Both the position numbers and the translations under genes were made by a program. From Neisseria lactamica (GTDB taxonomy: Bacteria > Pseudomonadota > Gammaproteobacteria > Burkholderiales > Neisseriaceae): 6,592 nucleotides of DNA. The notes beneath the pieces were generated by a model. That model made no database searches. It was given only the letters and a program-made list of their open reading frames with translations, and was not told where the DNA came from. Where the stretch lies: positions 1 to 6,592 of the forward strand of contig JUNU01000093.1 in NCBI GenBank assembly GCA_001067655.1, read 5' to 3'. This document shows, piece by piece, positions 1 through 6,492 of the stretch (within the stretch, counting starts at the first letter, position 1; every line of letters begins with the position of its first letter).

Positions 1-52
1 CTTTGAGCTAAGGCGAGGCAACGCCGTACTGGTTTAAAGTTAATCCACTATA
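1..52. mobile_element. Correia repeat element (CREE), one end, cut by window edge
   Basis: Read on the minus strand, this stretch begins TATAGTGGATTAA, continues through an AAACC-GTACGGCGTTGCC core and ends in CTTAGCTCAAAG. This matches my memory of the terminal inverted repeat and adjoining interior of the Correia repeat enclosed element of Neisseria, a non-coding miniature element of roughly 100-155 bp that inserts at TA. Only one terminus and about a third of the element are visible; the rest lies left of base 1. The terminus lies 16 bases beyond the cysI stop codon, so the element sits in the 3' untranslated region of cysI. Known CREEs can carry outward promoters and be cut by RNase III in transcripts. 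Confidence 0.85.
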
Positions 53-54
53 AT
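49..54 (+). promoter_or_regulatory. Possible outward -10 box made by the CREE terminus
   Basis: The terminal TATA of the Correia element followed by flanking AT makes an exact TATAAT pointing out of the element and into the 3' end of cysI, antisense to it. Promoters formed this way at CREE ends are described in pathogenic Neisseria. The best-placed -35 candidates, around 26-32, match the consensus poorly, so activity is uncertain. Confidence 0.4.
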
Positions 55-68
55 CTGCCAACAGGTTT

Positions 69-1823
69 TCAAGCCCAAAAATCGCGCGGCGGGTCGAGGA
101 CGGGTTTGACGATGCCGGTACGGACGGCAAAATCGCCGAAGCCTTCGTCGTCAAGGCGGTTTTGCGCCCAGTTGCTGACCCAGCCGTCCACGATTTCGAG
201 GATTTCGGGTTCGGTAATGTTTTCTTTAAAGAGGCGCGGGATGCGGGTACCTTCGCGGTTGCCGCCTGCGTAGAGGTTGTAGCGGCCGACGGCTTTGCCG
301 ACCAAGCCGATTTCGGCGAGCATGGCGCGGCCGCAGCCGTTGGGGCAGCCGGTGACGCGCAGGACAATGTATTCGTCTTCCAAGCCGTATTTGGCGAACA
401 TTTCGTCGATTTTGTCGGAGAACGACGGCAGGAAGCGTTCGGCTTCCGCCATCGCCAGCGGACAGGTCGGCAGGGCGACGCACGCCATCGAGTTTTCGCG
501 CTGGATGGTGATGGATTTGCTGATTAAGCCGTGTTCTTTGGCGATTTTGTCTATGGTGTCTTTCAGCTCGGGCGGAACGTTGGCAACGACGAGGTTTTGG
601 TTGGCGGTCAGACGGAAGTCGCCGGGGTGGATTTTGGCGATTTCGCGCACGCCGGTTTTCAACGGTCTGCCGGGGTAGTCGAGCAGGCGGCCGTTTTCGA
701 TGAATAGGGTCAGGTGCCAGTTGCCTTCGAGGCCTTTAACCCAGCCGATGTGGTCGCCGCGATGGGTGAAGGCGTAGGGGCGGATGGGTTCGAACTTGAT
801 GCCCATGCGCTTTTCGACTTCTTCTTTGAATACTTCGACGCCGACACGCTGGAGGGTATAGCGGGTACGCGCGGCTTTGCGGTCGCTGCGGTTGCCCCAG
901 TCGCGCTGGGTGCTGACGACGGCTTCGGCGGCATTGAGGGTGTATTCGAGGGGGACGAAGCCGAATTCGTAGGAGGTGTTGGGGTAAGTTTTGGTGTTGC
1001 CGTGTTCGCTGGATAGCCCGCCGCCGACAAGGACGTTGAAGCCGACAAGTTTGCCGTTTTCTTCGATGGCGACGAAGCCTAAATCATTGGAATGGATGTC
1101 CACATCGTTGTCGGGCGGGATGACGACGGCGGTTTTGAATTTGCGCGGCAGATAGGTTTTGCCCAAAATCGGTTCGACGTCGTCGGCGATTTCTTTGTTG
1201 CGCGGTTCGGTCGGTTCGGTGGTGAACACTTTTTCGCCGTCCAACCAGACATCGGCATATGCCATAGTGCGCGGCAGAAGGTGCATACTGATGTGTTTCG
1301 CCCATTCGTAGGCTTCTTGGTGCAATGGGCTTTGAACGGGATTGCTGGTGCAAAGTACGTTGCGGTTGACGTCGCTGGCGGTGGCGATGGAATCGAGGCC
1401 GAGTTTGTGTAGGGACTGGTGCGCCAGTTTCAAATCGGTTTTTAAAATGCCGTGGTATTGGAAGGTTTGGCGGTTGGTCAGGCGGATGGAGCCGTAAATG
1501 GTGTGGTCGCCGGCAAATTCGTCTATGCCCAGCCACTGCGCCGGCGTGATGATGCCGCCGGGCAAGCGGCAGCGCAACATCATGTTTTTTAAGGGTTCGA
1601 GTTTTTGGTCGGTACGCTCGGCGCGGATGTCACGGTTGTCCTGCTCGTACATGCCGTGGAAACGGATGAGCTGGAAATTGTCGGCGGTAAAGCCGCCGGT
1701 AAAGTCGTCGGTCAAATCGTCTTTGATGGTTCCGTGCAGATAGTCGCTGCGGTCTTTCAGGGCTTCGTTGCCGGAAAGAGGGGTGTCGGGCAGCTTGGCG
1801 CGCGGGTCGGCGGTGGTCGTCAT
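69..1823 (-). CDS. cysI: Sulfite reductase (NADPH) hemoprotein beta subunit
   Basis: This cytoplasmic enzyme reduces sulfite to sulfide with six electrons, normally supplied by the CysJ flavoprotein, and feeds cysteine synthesis. It has 584 residues, against 570 in E. coli. The four cysteines that hold the 4Fe-4S cluster and bridge to siroheme are present: C448 and C454 in CVALPTC, and C493 and C497 in GCPNGC. Residues matching the sulfite/siroheme-binding basic set are also present: R84 in LRCRLPGG, R154 in NRNVLC, and K228 and K230 in PRKFK. Two sulfite/nitrite reductase repeats are recognisable. The start is fixed by AAGGAG at 1830-1835, six bases before the ATG. cysJ is not next to it; the gene is divergent from hemA. 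No terminator is visible before the Correia element 16 bases past the stop. The family call is very secure. Confidence 0.97.
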   Translation of the reverse strand: MTTTADPRAKLPDTPLSGNEALKDRSDYLHGTIKDDLTDDFTGGFTADNFQLIRFHGMYEQDNRDIRAERTDQKLEPLKNMMLRCRLPGGIITPAQWLGIDEFAGDHTIYGSIRLTNRQTFQYHGILKTDLKLAHQSLHKLGLDSIATASDVNRNVLCTSNPVQSPLHQEAYEWAKHISMHLLPRTMAYADVWLDGEKVFTTEPTEPRNKEIADDVEPILGKTYLPRKFKTAVVIPPDNDVDIHSNDLGFVAIEENGKLVGFNVLVGGGLSSEHGNTKTYPNTSYEFGFVPLEYTLNAAEAVVSTQRDWGNRSDRKAARTRYTLQRVGVEVFKEEVEKRMGIKFEPIRPYAFTHRGDHIGWVKGLEGNWHLTLFIENGRLLDYPGRPLKTGVREIAKIHPGDFRLTANQNLVVANVPPELKDTIDKIAKEHGLISKSITIQRENSMACVALPTCPLAMAEAERFLPSFSDKIDEMFAKYGLEDEYIVLRVTGCPNGCGRAMLAEIGLVGKAVGRYNLYAGGNREGTRIPRLFKENITEPEILEIVDGWVSNWAQNRLDDEGFGDFAVRTGIVKPVLDPPRDFWA

Positions 1824-1861
1824 AGGGTGCTCCTTATTCTCAGTTTGGAGCTACTTTAATC

Positions 1862-1873
1862 AGGTCGTCTGAA
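1862..1873 (+). repeat. DNA uptake sequence, AGGTCGTCTGAA dialect
   Basis: This is an exact 12-base uptake sequence on the plus strand, in the cysI leader region. With the inverted copy at 1932-1943 it could form a 13-bp stem (1863-1875 with 1930-1942) around a 54-base loop. That is unlike the tight hairpins at 3319-3352 and 4943-4981. No T-run follows in either direction, so a terminator role is unlikely. Confidence 0.85.
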
Positions 1874-1931
1874 AATGGGAAAGAATGGTTTGTTCGATTT
1901 AAAGATGATTTCGTTATATGAATCTGATGTT

Positions 1932-1943
1932 TTCAGACGACCC
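1932..1943 (-). repeat. DNA uptake sequence, inverted, 11 of 12 bases
   Basis: Read on the minus strand this is GGGTCGTCTGAA, differing from the other copies only in its first base. It forms the second arm of a widely spaced inverted pair with 1862-1873, within the divergent cysI/hemA intergenic region. Confidence 0.8.
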
Positions 1944-1993
1944 CGGGTAATCTAAATTTTGCCAATCGCACTGTTTGTTTGGAAGCCAACACA

Positions 1994-2022
1994 TTCATTT
2001 CAAAGTCAAGTTAAGCTATAAT
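1994..2022 (+). promoter_or_regulatory. Probable hemA sigma-70 promoter
   Basis: An exact TATAAT lies at 2017-2022. The -35 position with a 17-bp spacer, 1994-1999, reads TTCATT, a weak match. Transcription would start near 2029, giving a leader of about 30 bases before the hemA ATG. The -10 box is strong; overall assignment rests on it and its position. Confidence 0.6.
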
Positions 2023-2058
2023 ACCCGCCGACACATACCATCTCTCCCACCTTATCCC

Positions 2059-3312
2059 ATGCAACTTACCGCCGTCGGACTCAACCACCAAACTGCGCCT
2101 TTGAGTATACGCGAGAAGCTGGCATTCACCGCAGCAAGCCTGCCCGAAGCCGTCCGCAACCTTGCTCGAAGCAAAGCAGCGAAGGAGGCAGTAATTCTAT
2201 CGACCTGCAACCGCACCGAGCTTTACTGCGTCGGCGAAACCGAGCAAATCATCGAATGGCTGGCGCAATACCACAACCTGCCCGCCGAAGAAATCCGCCC
2301 CTATCTTTATACCTTGGACAACAACGAAACCATCCGCCACGCTTTCCGCGTTGCCTGCGGATTGGATTCCATGGTGTTGGGCGAGCCGCAGATTTTGGGA
2401 CAGATTAAAGATGCCGTGCGTGTCGCCCAAGAACAAGAAAGCATCAATACCAACCTCAACGCATTGTTTCAAAAAACGTTTGCCGTTGCCAAAGAGGTGC
2501 GTACCGACACCGCTGTTGGCGAGAATTCCGTTTCGATGGCTTCCGCATCCGTCAAGCTTGCCGAACAGATTTTTCCCGATATCGGCGATCTGAACGTTCT
2601 ATTTATCGGCGCGGGCGAAATGATTGAATTGGTCGCCACCTATTTCGCTGCCAAAAATCCCAAACTCATTACCGTTGCCAACCGTACTTTGCCGCGCGCC
2701 CAAGAGTTGTGCGACAAACTCGGGCTGAATGCCGAGCCTTGCCTGCTGACGGAGTTGCCCGATATCCTGCACGAATACGATGTCGTCGTTTCCTCTACCG
2801 CCAGCCAGTTGCCTTTGGTCGGCAAAGGCATGATAGAACGCGCCTTGCGCCTGCGTCTCAATATACCCATGTTCCTGCTTGATCTCGCCGTTCCGCGTGA
2901 TATCGAAGCCGAAGTAGGGGAGTTGAACGACGCTTATCTCTACACCGTCGACGACATGATGGGTATCGTTCAAAACGGCAAGGAAGCCCGACAAAAAGCG
3001 GCTGCCGCAGCCGAAGCCATGGTGGAAGAGAAGGTTGGCGAGTTTGTCCGCCTGCAACAAAGCCGCCAAAGCGTCCCCCTTATCCGCGCCCTGCGTGACG
3101 AAGGAGAACGCGCCCGCAGACAAGTTTTGGAAAACGCGATGAAACAGCTTGCCAAAGGCGCATCGGCGGAAGAGGTGCTGGAGCGTCTGTCCATCCAACT
3201 GACCAACAAACTCCTCCACTCGCCCACTCAAACCCTCAATAAGGCAGGCTCGGAAAATAGCAACCTAGTTGATGCCGTTGCCCAAATTTATCAATTGGAT
3301 CAACACGATTAA
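2059..3312 (+). CDS. hemA: Glutamyl-tRNA reductase
   Basis: This cytoplasmic, NADPH-dependent enzyme reduces glutamyl-tRNA(Glu) to glutamate-1-semialdehyde, the first committed step of C5-pathway tetrapyrrole (heme and siroheme) synthesis. It has 417 residues, against 418 in E. coli. The catalytic domain carries the nucleophile C50 in STCNRTEL and the signature GLDSMVLGEPQILGQ at 101-115. The NADPH-binding domain has GAGEMIELVA at 184-193 and ANRT at 207-210. A helical dimerisation region fills roughly 310-417. I chose the ATG at 2059 because the protein then starts MQLTAVGLNHQTAP, as in the family; an in-frame TTG at 1975 would place the promoter inside the gene. The leader is pyrimidine-rich and has no Shine-Dalgarno sequence. 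A palindromic hairpin follows the stop by six bases, so it is probably monocistronic. Confidence 0.97.
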   Translation: MQLTAVGLNHQTAPLSIREKLAFTAASLPEAVRNLARSKAAKEAVILSTCNRTELYCVGETEQIIEWLAQYHNLPAEEIRPYLYTLDNNETIRHAFRVACGLDSMVLGEPQILGQIKDAVRVAQEQESINTNLNALFQKTFAVAKEVRTDTAVGENSVSMASASVKLAEQIFPDIGDLNVLFIGAGEMIELVATYFAAKNPKLITVANRTLPRAQELCDKLGLNAEPCLLTELPDILHEYDVVVSSTASQLPLVGKGMIERALRLRLNIPMFLLDLAVPRDIEAEVGELNDAYLYTVDDMMGIVQNGKEARQKAAAAAEAMVEEKVGEFVRLQQSRQSVPLIRALRDEGERARRQVLENAMKQLAKGASAEEVLERLSIQLTNKLLHSPTQTLNKAGSENSNLVDAVAQIYQLDQHD

Positions 3313-3318
3313 CGATTA

Positions 3319-3352
3319 GAAAGGTCGTCTGAAAATTTTCAGACGACCTTTC
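3319..3352. terminator. Palindromic uptake-sequence hairpin after hemA
   Basis: This is a perfect 34-base palindrome centred between 3335 and 3336. It consists of uptake sequences at 3322-3333 (plus) and 3338-3349 (minus) joined by an A/T-rich centre. It begins six bases after the hemA stop. Paired uptake sequences acting as intrinsic terminators are well known in Neisseria. The downstream T-run is short, only the TTT at the foot of the stem, so read-through into maf is possible. Confidence 0.8.
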
Positions 3353-3411
3353 CGTATGCCTATCCGCCTTATCGGTTAAGACCTTAAATCCCATTGAACG
3401 CTATCCCTATT

Positions 3412-4011
3412 ATGCAGACACTTTATCTTGCCTCCGGCAGCCCGCGCCGCCGCGAAATCCTTGAAAACTTAGGCTACCAAATTCAACGCATTCCCGCCGA
3501 TATCGATGAAACGCCGTTTCCTGACGAAAATGCCGCCGATTATGTTCAGCGTATGGCGAACGAAAAGAACGCCGCTGCCGTCGCCCAATGGTTTGCACAA
3601 CATGATATGCCGCCCGAATTTCCCATTCTGACCGCCGATACTACCGTTGCCTATCAAAACCATATCCTTGGCAAACCCGAAACCCAAGAGCATGCCGCCG
3701 CAATGCTTGAGCAGTTGTCAGGACAAACCCATCAAGTGCTGACCGCCGTATGCGTTTATTGGCAAGGCAAAGCGCGCAGCGTCTTACAAACCAGCGATGT
3801 GCGTTTCAAAACCTTATCCCCTGACGAAATCTCCGCCTACATCCAAAGCGGCGAACCGATGGATAAAGCAGGAGCCTACGGAATCCAAGGCTTGGGCGGC
3901 GTGTTTGTCGAACATTTGCAGGGCAGCTTTACCGGCGTGATGGGACTGCCCGTTTACGAAACCGTCGGTTTGCTGAAGCAGCTTGATCTGTCTGTTCCGC
4001 CTTTTTCTTGA
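3412..4011 (+). CDS. maf: Maf/YhdE-type nucleoside triphosphate pyrophosphatase (dTTP/UTP)
   Basis: The Maf family hydrolyses NTPs to NMP and pyrophosphate, removing excess or modified nucleotides in the cytoplasm. The protein has 199 residues, typical for the family. Visible motifs are the N-terminal loop SGSPRR at 8-13, DET at 32-34, K52 in NEKN, TADTT at 74-78, GKP at 87-89 and KAGAYGIQG at 152-160. T77 after D76 and Q159 in YGIQG fit the YhdE subtype (dTTP/UTP and related pyrimidines) rather than the YceF subtype; this specificity is inferred from memory of the family. The ATG at 3412 gives the usual MxTLYLASGSPRR start; an in-frame TTG at 3394 would add six residues. Neither has a clear ribosome binding site. 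It follows hemA by 99 bases across a hairpin, with no obvious promoter of its own. This is not the unrelated MafA/MafB adhesin-toxin family of Neisseria. Confidence 0.93.
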   Translation: MQTLYLASGSPRRREILENLGYQIQRIPADIDETPFPDENAADYVQRMANEKNAAAVAQWFAQHDMPPEFPILTADTTVAYQNHILGKPETQEHAAAMLEQLSGQTHQVLTAVCVYWQGKARSVLQTSDVRFKTLSPDEISAYIQSGEPMDKAGAYGIQGLGGVFVEHLQGSFTGVMGLPVYETVGLLKQLDLSVPPFS

Positions 4012-4104
4012 GCTTCGGGGTTGTTCAGTTGCAGCAAAAATCATCAATCTTCTTTGTTTGTCTTTATTGCTGTATTTTATGGATTTAGAAAGAGTAAAAA
4101 GAAA

Positions 4105-4863
4105 ATGAAAAAAATCGGTTTGTATTTATTAATAATGCTATTTCCTGTGTCAGTAAGCGCCAATAATTACGAACAAATTGGAGATAAAAGGCAATCGATT
4201 GAAATAAATAATTTTTTTAGTGATGTAAAGAAAGAAAATATTACGTCTTATGAGGAGGGTGATTTTATTGTCGTTAGGGTTGATGATTTTGGCGGAAGGT
4301 TTTATGAAGAATATTACATAAAAAGGAATGGGAAGTTATTGATTTTAGATAAATTAAAAACCATTAGTCTGTATAAGGAAAATTTTGATGTTAAATCTTT
4401 AGAGTGCAGAAAAAATATCCATAAACCTATAAAAGATTATGATAGGCAGACTGTTTTAAAGATGTATGGTGAGAAATGTAGAACTTTTTATGCACTTGAA
4501 AATACATTGGACGATTTAGAAGAGTATGTCAAAGACCACTCGGGTTTTGATATAGATAAAAGTAGAATGGATTGGTATCTTGGCAGATACCCGATGAATC
4601 AGAAAAATATTGCAACATATAATAATATTGCATTTTATCTTAATAATCAGGAATATCATCAGTCTGCAATATATCTATTACATAAAATTATTGAGGCATT
4701 TCCAGACAGAACTGTTGCATACCTAAATCTTGCAGATGCGTATTGGGATTCAAAAGATAAACGAAATGCGAAAATCTTTTATAAAAAATACCTCTCCCAA
4801 ATAAATAAAACAGGGGAGAAAGCCCCCATTCCTTCTCGAGTATCCAAAAGGATAGTTCAATAA
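4105..4863 (+). CDS. Exported TPR-repeat protein of unknown function
   Basis: I do not recognise a named family. From the ATG at 4105 the product has 252 residues. It starts with a convincing Sec signal peptide: MKK, a hydrophobic stretch at residues 4-14, then VSA with likely cleavage after A19, and no lipobox, so a soluble periplasmic or exported protein is expected. The middle (about 20-150) is acidic, lysine-rich and holds two cysteines, C101 and C125, that could form a disulfide. Residues about 168-236 contain two TPR-like helical hairpins (YNNIAFYLNNQEYHQSAIYLL and YLNLADAYWDSKDKRNAKIFY regions). An AGAG-type purine stretch at 4091-4094 precedes this ATG; a TTG start at 4021 would bury the signal peptide. 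The gene is far more AT-rich than its neighbours (25% and 38% G+C in two 60-base stretches counted, against 57% in one of maf) and uses many ATA, AGA and AAA codons, suggesting horizontal acquisition. Function unknown. Confidence 0.85.
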   Translation: MKKIGLYLLIMLFPVSVSANNYEQIGDKRQSIEINNFFSDVKKENITSYEEGDFIVVRVDDFGGRFYEEYYIKRNGKLLILDKLKTISLYKENFDVKSLECRKNIHKPIKDYDRQTVLKMYGEKCRTFYALENTLDDLEEYVKDHSGFDIDKSRMDWYLGRYPMNQKNIATYNNIAFYLNNQEYHQSAIYLLHKIIEAFPDRTVAYLNLADAYWDSKDKRNAKIFYKKYLSQINKTGEKAPIPSRVSKRIVQ

Positions 4864-4942
4864 ATCTTATGACGGATTGAGGTTTTGTATTTGGAATAGC
4901 TGTGATAAACCGTAGATTTGGATAATGCTCAGTAATGATAAA
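4864..4942. other. AT-rich spacer after the TPR gene
   Basis: This stretch lies between the TPR gene stop and the shared hairpin terminator. I see no gene, promoter or repeat in it. Its composition resembles the TPR gene, so it may belong to the same acquired segment. Confidence 0.5.
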
Positions 4943-4981
4943 AGGTCGTCTGAAAACGCCAACTTGGTTTTCAGACGACCT
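4943..4981. terminator. Bidirectional uptake-sequence terminator between convergent genes
   Basis: Uptake sequences at 4943-4954 (plus) and 4970-4981 (minus) form a perfect 15-bp stem (4943-4957 with 4967-4981) around a 9-base loop. Plus-strand transcripts of the TPR gene meet TCTTTGTTTG after the stem; minus-strand transcripts of the exonuclease gene meet TTTTATCATT. Both are T-rich, and the stem lies 27 bases past the exonuclease stop and 79 bases past the TPR stop. This is the standard neisserial arrangement for a terminator shared by converging genes. Confidence 0.88.
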
Positions 4982-5008
4982 CTTTGTTTGTCCACTTACG
5001 TCAATTAC

Positions 5009-6421
5009 TCAAGCGATAACGCGGATGTTTTGTCTGTCTCGTTTGAATTTAATTTTCAATATAGACGGCAGCAGGTTGTCGAAATACCAGTGTCCGTTTG
5101 GCAGCTCCAAAGCGCCTCCGGCGCAGCGCATGATGACGCTGTGGCCTGATAATTCGTCTGTTTCCGTGATTTCCACTTCATGCACTTTCCCCCAGTCGGC
5201 AACAGGCAGTTTGGATGCCATGGCATGAATTCGGGTATTTTGTTCCTCGATTCCGTCATCTTTGTGGCATGTTCCATTGCATTTGCCGACAGCCTGTACG
5301 GGGTATAACGCTCCTTTTGCATGAGTGACCGGCAAAATGTTTAAGGCATCGGGACAGAAATTGTGTTCTTGTGCCCAGATGTTCAATGCGCGTTTTGCTG
5401 CTTTTTTGTGGATAAACAAACCGTAAGGGCGGGTGGTGCTGCTGCCGTTGTCTAGCGGCACAATGCGTGCTTTCAGTACGCCATGTTCGTCAGGTACGAA
5501 CTTAACGGTCATAAATGTTTTGGGATTCAATTGCTTGAGGGGAAATGGTGCAGATAATTCTCCTTGGTATTCCTGCATAACCTGAGCTTTCAACCACAAG
5601 GCATGCAGGCTCCCGACAGCAGGGATGAATTTCACATCTGCGGCATTTTGAATATAAGGCAAGCCTTCTTTGCTGTGGAGTAGGGCGGCGATTTCGCTAT
5701 ACGTTTTTTCATAAGCCTCTACGGACTGTACTTTCCCTGAATGATCAAACCAAACAAGTACGCCTACCGTATCGGGTAATGAATAGAGTTTTGCCGCTAA
5801 AGAATCGGATAGCTGCGTCGGCAGCATTTTCGGATTCATCAGGGCGCGGCAGTGATTATCCCATTCTTCCGAGGTTTTCTCTTTCAGACTGTGTTCCAAA
5901 TAATCGGCGAGCGCCAAAACATCTGCCAATGCACGATGCCGCTCGTCCGTTTGGATACCCATCCTGCTGATAATGCTGTCAAGATTGTGTTTATAAAATT
6001 GAGGGTACAGGCGGCGGGACAGTTGGACGGTACACAACGCCGGAGCGGCAAAATTAATGCCTGCCCGACAAAATTCATGACGCAGGAAGGTGTAGTCGAA
6101 ACGGCTGTTGTGTGCCACGATCAACGCCCCGCGAAGCAAAGGCAGTATGTCGGAGGCGATTTGTTTAAAAGCAGGAGCCTGCGCGACCATTTCGTTGGTA
6201 ATGCCGGTCAGTTGGACAACAAATTCAGGAATCAGCTTTCCCGGGTTGATCAATTGTTCGTAATGTTCTACCCGACCGTTCTCAAAGCGCAGAAAAGCAA
6301 TTTCCGTCACTCTGTCTTGATACAGATTGCCGCCGGTAGATTCTAAATCAATGACCACAACAGGTCGCTTCAATCGAGTAAAAGCTTCCGATAATCTCAA
6401 CCAGCGAGAAAGATGAAACAT
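5009..6421 (-). CDS. DnaQ-type 3'-5' exonuclease fused to degenerate GIY-YIG and UvrC/Cho-like regions
   Basis: The product has 470 residues. Residues about 20-180 form a DEDDh exonuclease domain: D25 and E27 in IDLEST (Exo I), D109 in HNSRFDYTF (Exo II), and H162 with D167 in HRALAD (Exo III), so all metal ligands are present. Residues about 213-286 look like a GIY-YIG endonuclease domain as in UvrC/Cho (LPDTVGVLVWF at 215-225, then a PAVGSLHALWLKAQ segment), but the catalytic residues appear lost. Residues about 330-405 resemble the UvrC/Cho cysteine region, with C356, C381 and C385 (CNGTC). This three-part plan is known in DnaQ-Cho-type proteins of Proteobacteria; a role in DNA repair or proofreading is inferred. 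It is not the replicative epsilon subunit. CAGGA at 6429-6433, seven bases before the ATG at 6421, sets the start; an ATG at 6508 would add 29 unrelated residues and swallow the promoter. Confidence 0.88.
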   Translation of the reverse strand: MFHLSRWLRLSEAFTRLKRPVVVIDLESTGGNLYQDRVTEIAFLRFENGRVEHYEQLINPGKLIPEFVVQLTGITNEMVAQAPAFKQIASDILPLLRGALIVAHNSRFDYTFLRHEFCRAGINFAAPALCTVQLSRRLYPQFYKHNLDSIISRMGIQTDERHRALADVLALADYLEHSLKEKTSEEWDNHCRALMNPKMLPTQLSDSLAAKLYSLPDTVGVLVWFDHSGKVQSVEAYEKTYSEIAALLHSKEGLPYIQNAADVKFIPAVGSLHALWLKAQVMQEYQGELSAPFPLKQLNPKTFMTVKFVPDEHGVLKARIVPLDNGSSTTRPYGLFIHKKAAKRALNIWAQEHNFCPDALNILPVTHAKGALYPVQAVGKCNGTCHKDDGIEEQNTRIHAMASKLPVADWGKVHEVEITETDELSGHSVIMRCAGGALELPNGHWYFDNLLPSILKIKFKRDRQNIRVIA

Positions 6422-6455
6422 CCTAAATTCCTGAAAATTCACACAACAGGGCAGT

Positions 6456-6484
6456 ATTCTACACTTTGCCTGTCGTTTATCCAA
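6456..6484 (-). promoter_or_regulatory. Probable sigma-70 promoter of the exonuclease gene
   Basis: On the minus strand, TTGGAT (6479-6484) is followed after 17 bases by TAGAAT (6456-6461). Transcription would start near 6449, leaving a leader of about 28 bases with the CAGGA ribosome binding site. The -10 box is one mismatch from consensus, the -35 box weaker. Confidence 0.6.
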
Positions 6485-6492
6485 GAAAACCC

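Noticed and set aside
162..1016. Plus-strand open frames opposite cysI, giving alanine- and phenylalanine-rich products
   Set aside because: These are reading-frame shadows of a high-G+C gene on the other strand and have low-complexity composition.
1913..1918. Minus-strand TATAAC as a cysI -10 box
   Set aside because: No acceptable -35 sequence lies at the correct spacing; the cysI promoter is not identifiable by eye.
1975..2058. TTG-initiated 28-residue N-terminal extension of HemA
   Set aside because: It would contain the TATAAT promoter box, has no ribosome binding site, and the family begins at the MQLTAVGLNH position.
2599..3231. 210-codon minus-strand open frame within hemA
   Set aside because: It is antisense to a fully conserved gene, with no start signals or family resemblance.
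4021..4104. TTG-initiated extension of the TPR protein
   Set aside because: It would place 28 residues before a textbook signal peptide that begins at the ATG at 4105.
3412..4863. maf plus exported protein as a MafB/MafI-type toxin-immunity island
   Set aside because: The maf gene here is the nucleotide pyrophosphatase, which only shares a name with the Neisseria multiple adhesin family; no MafA or MafB sequence is present.
4925..5149. Small plus-strand open frame of 74 codons
   Set aside because: It runs through the shared terminator hairpin and the 3' end of the exonuclease gene, and its product shows no recognisable features.
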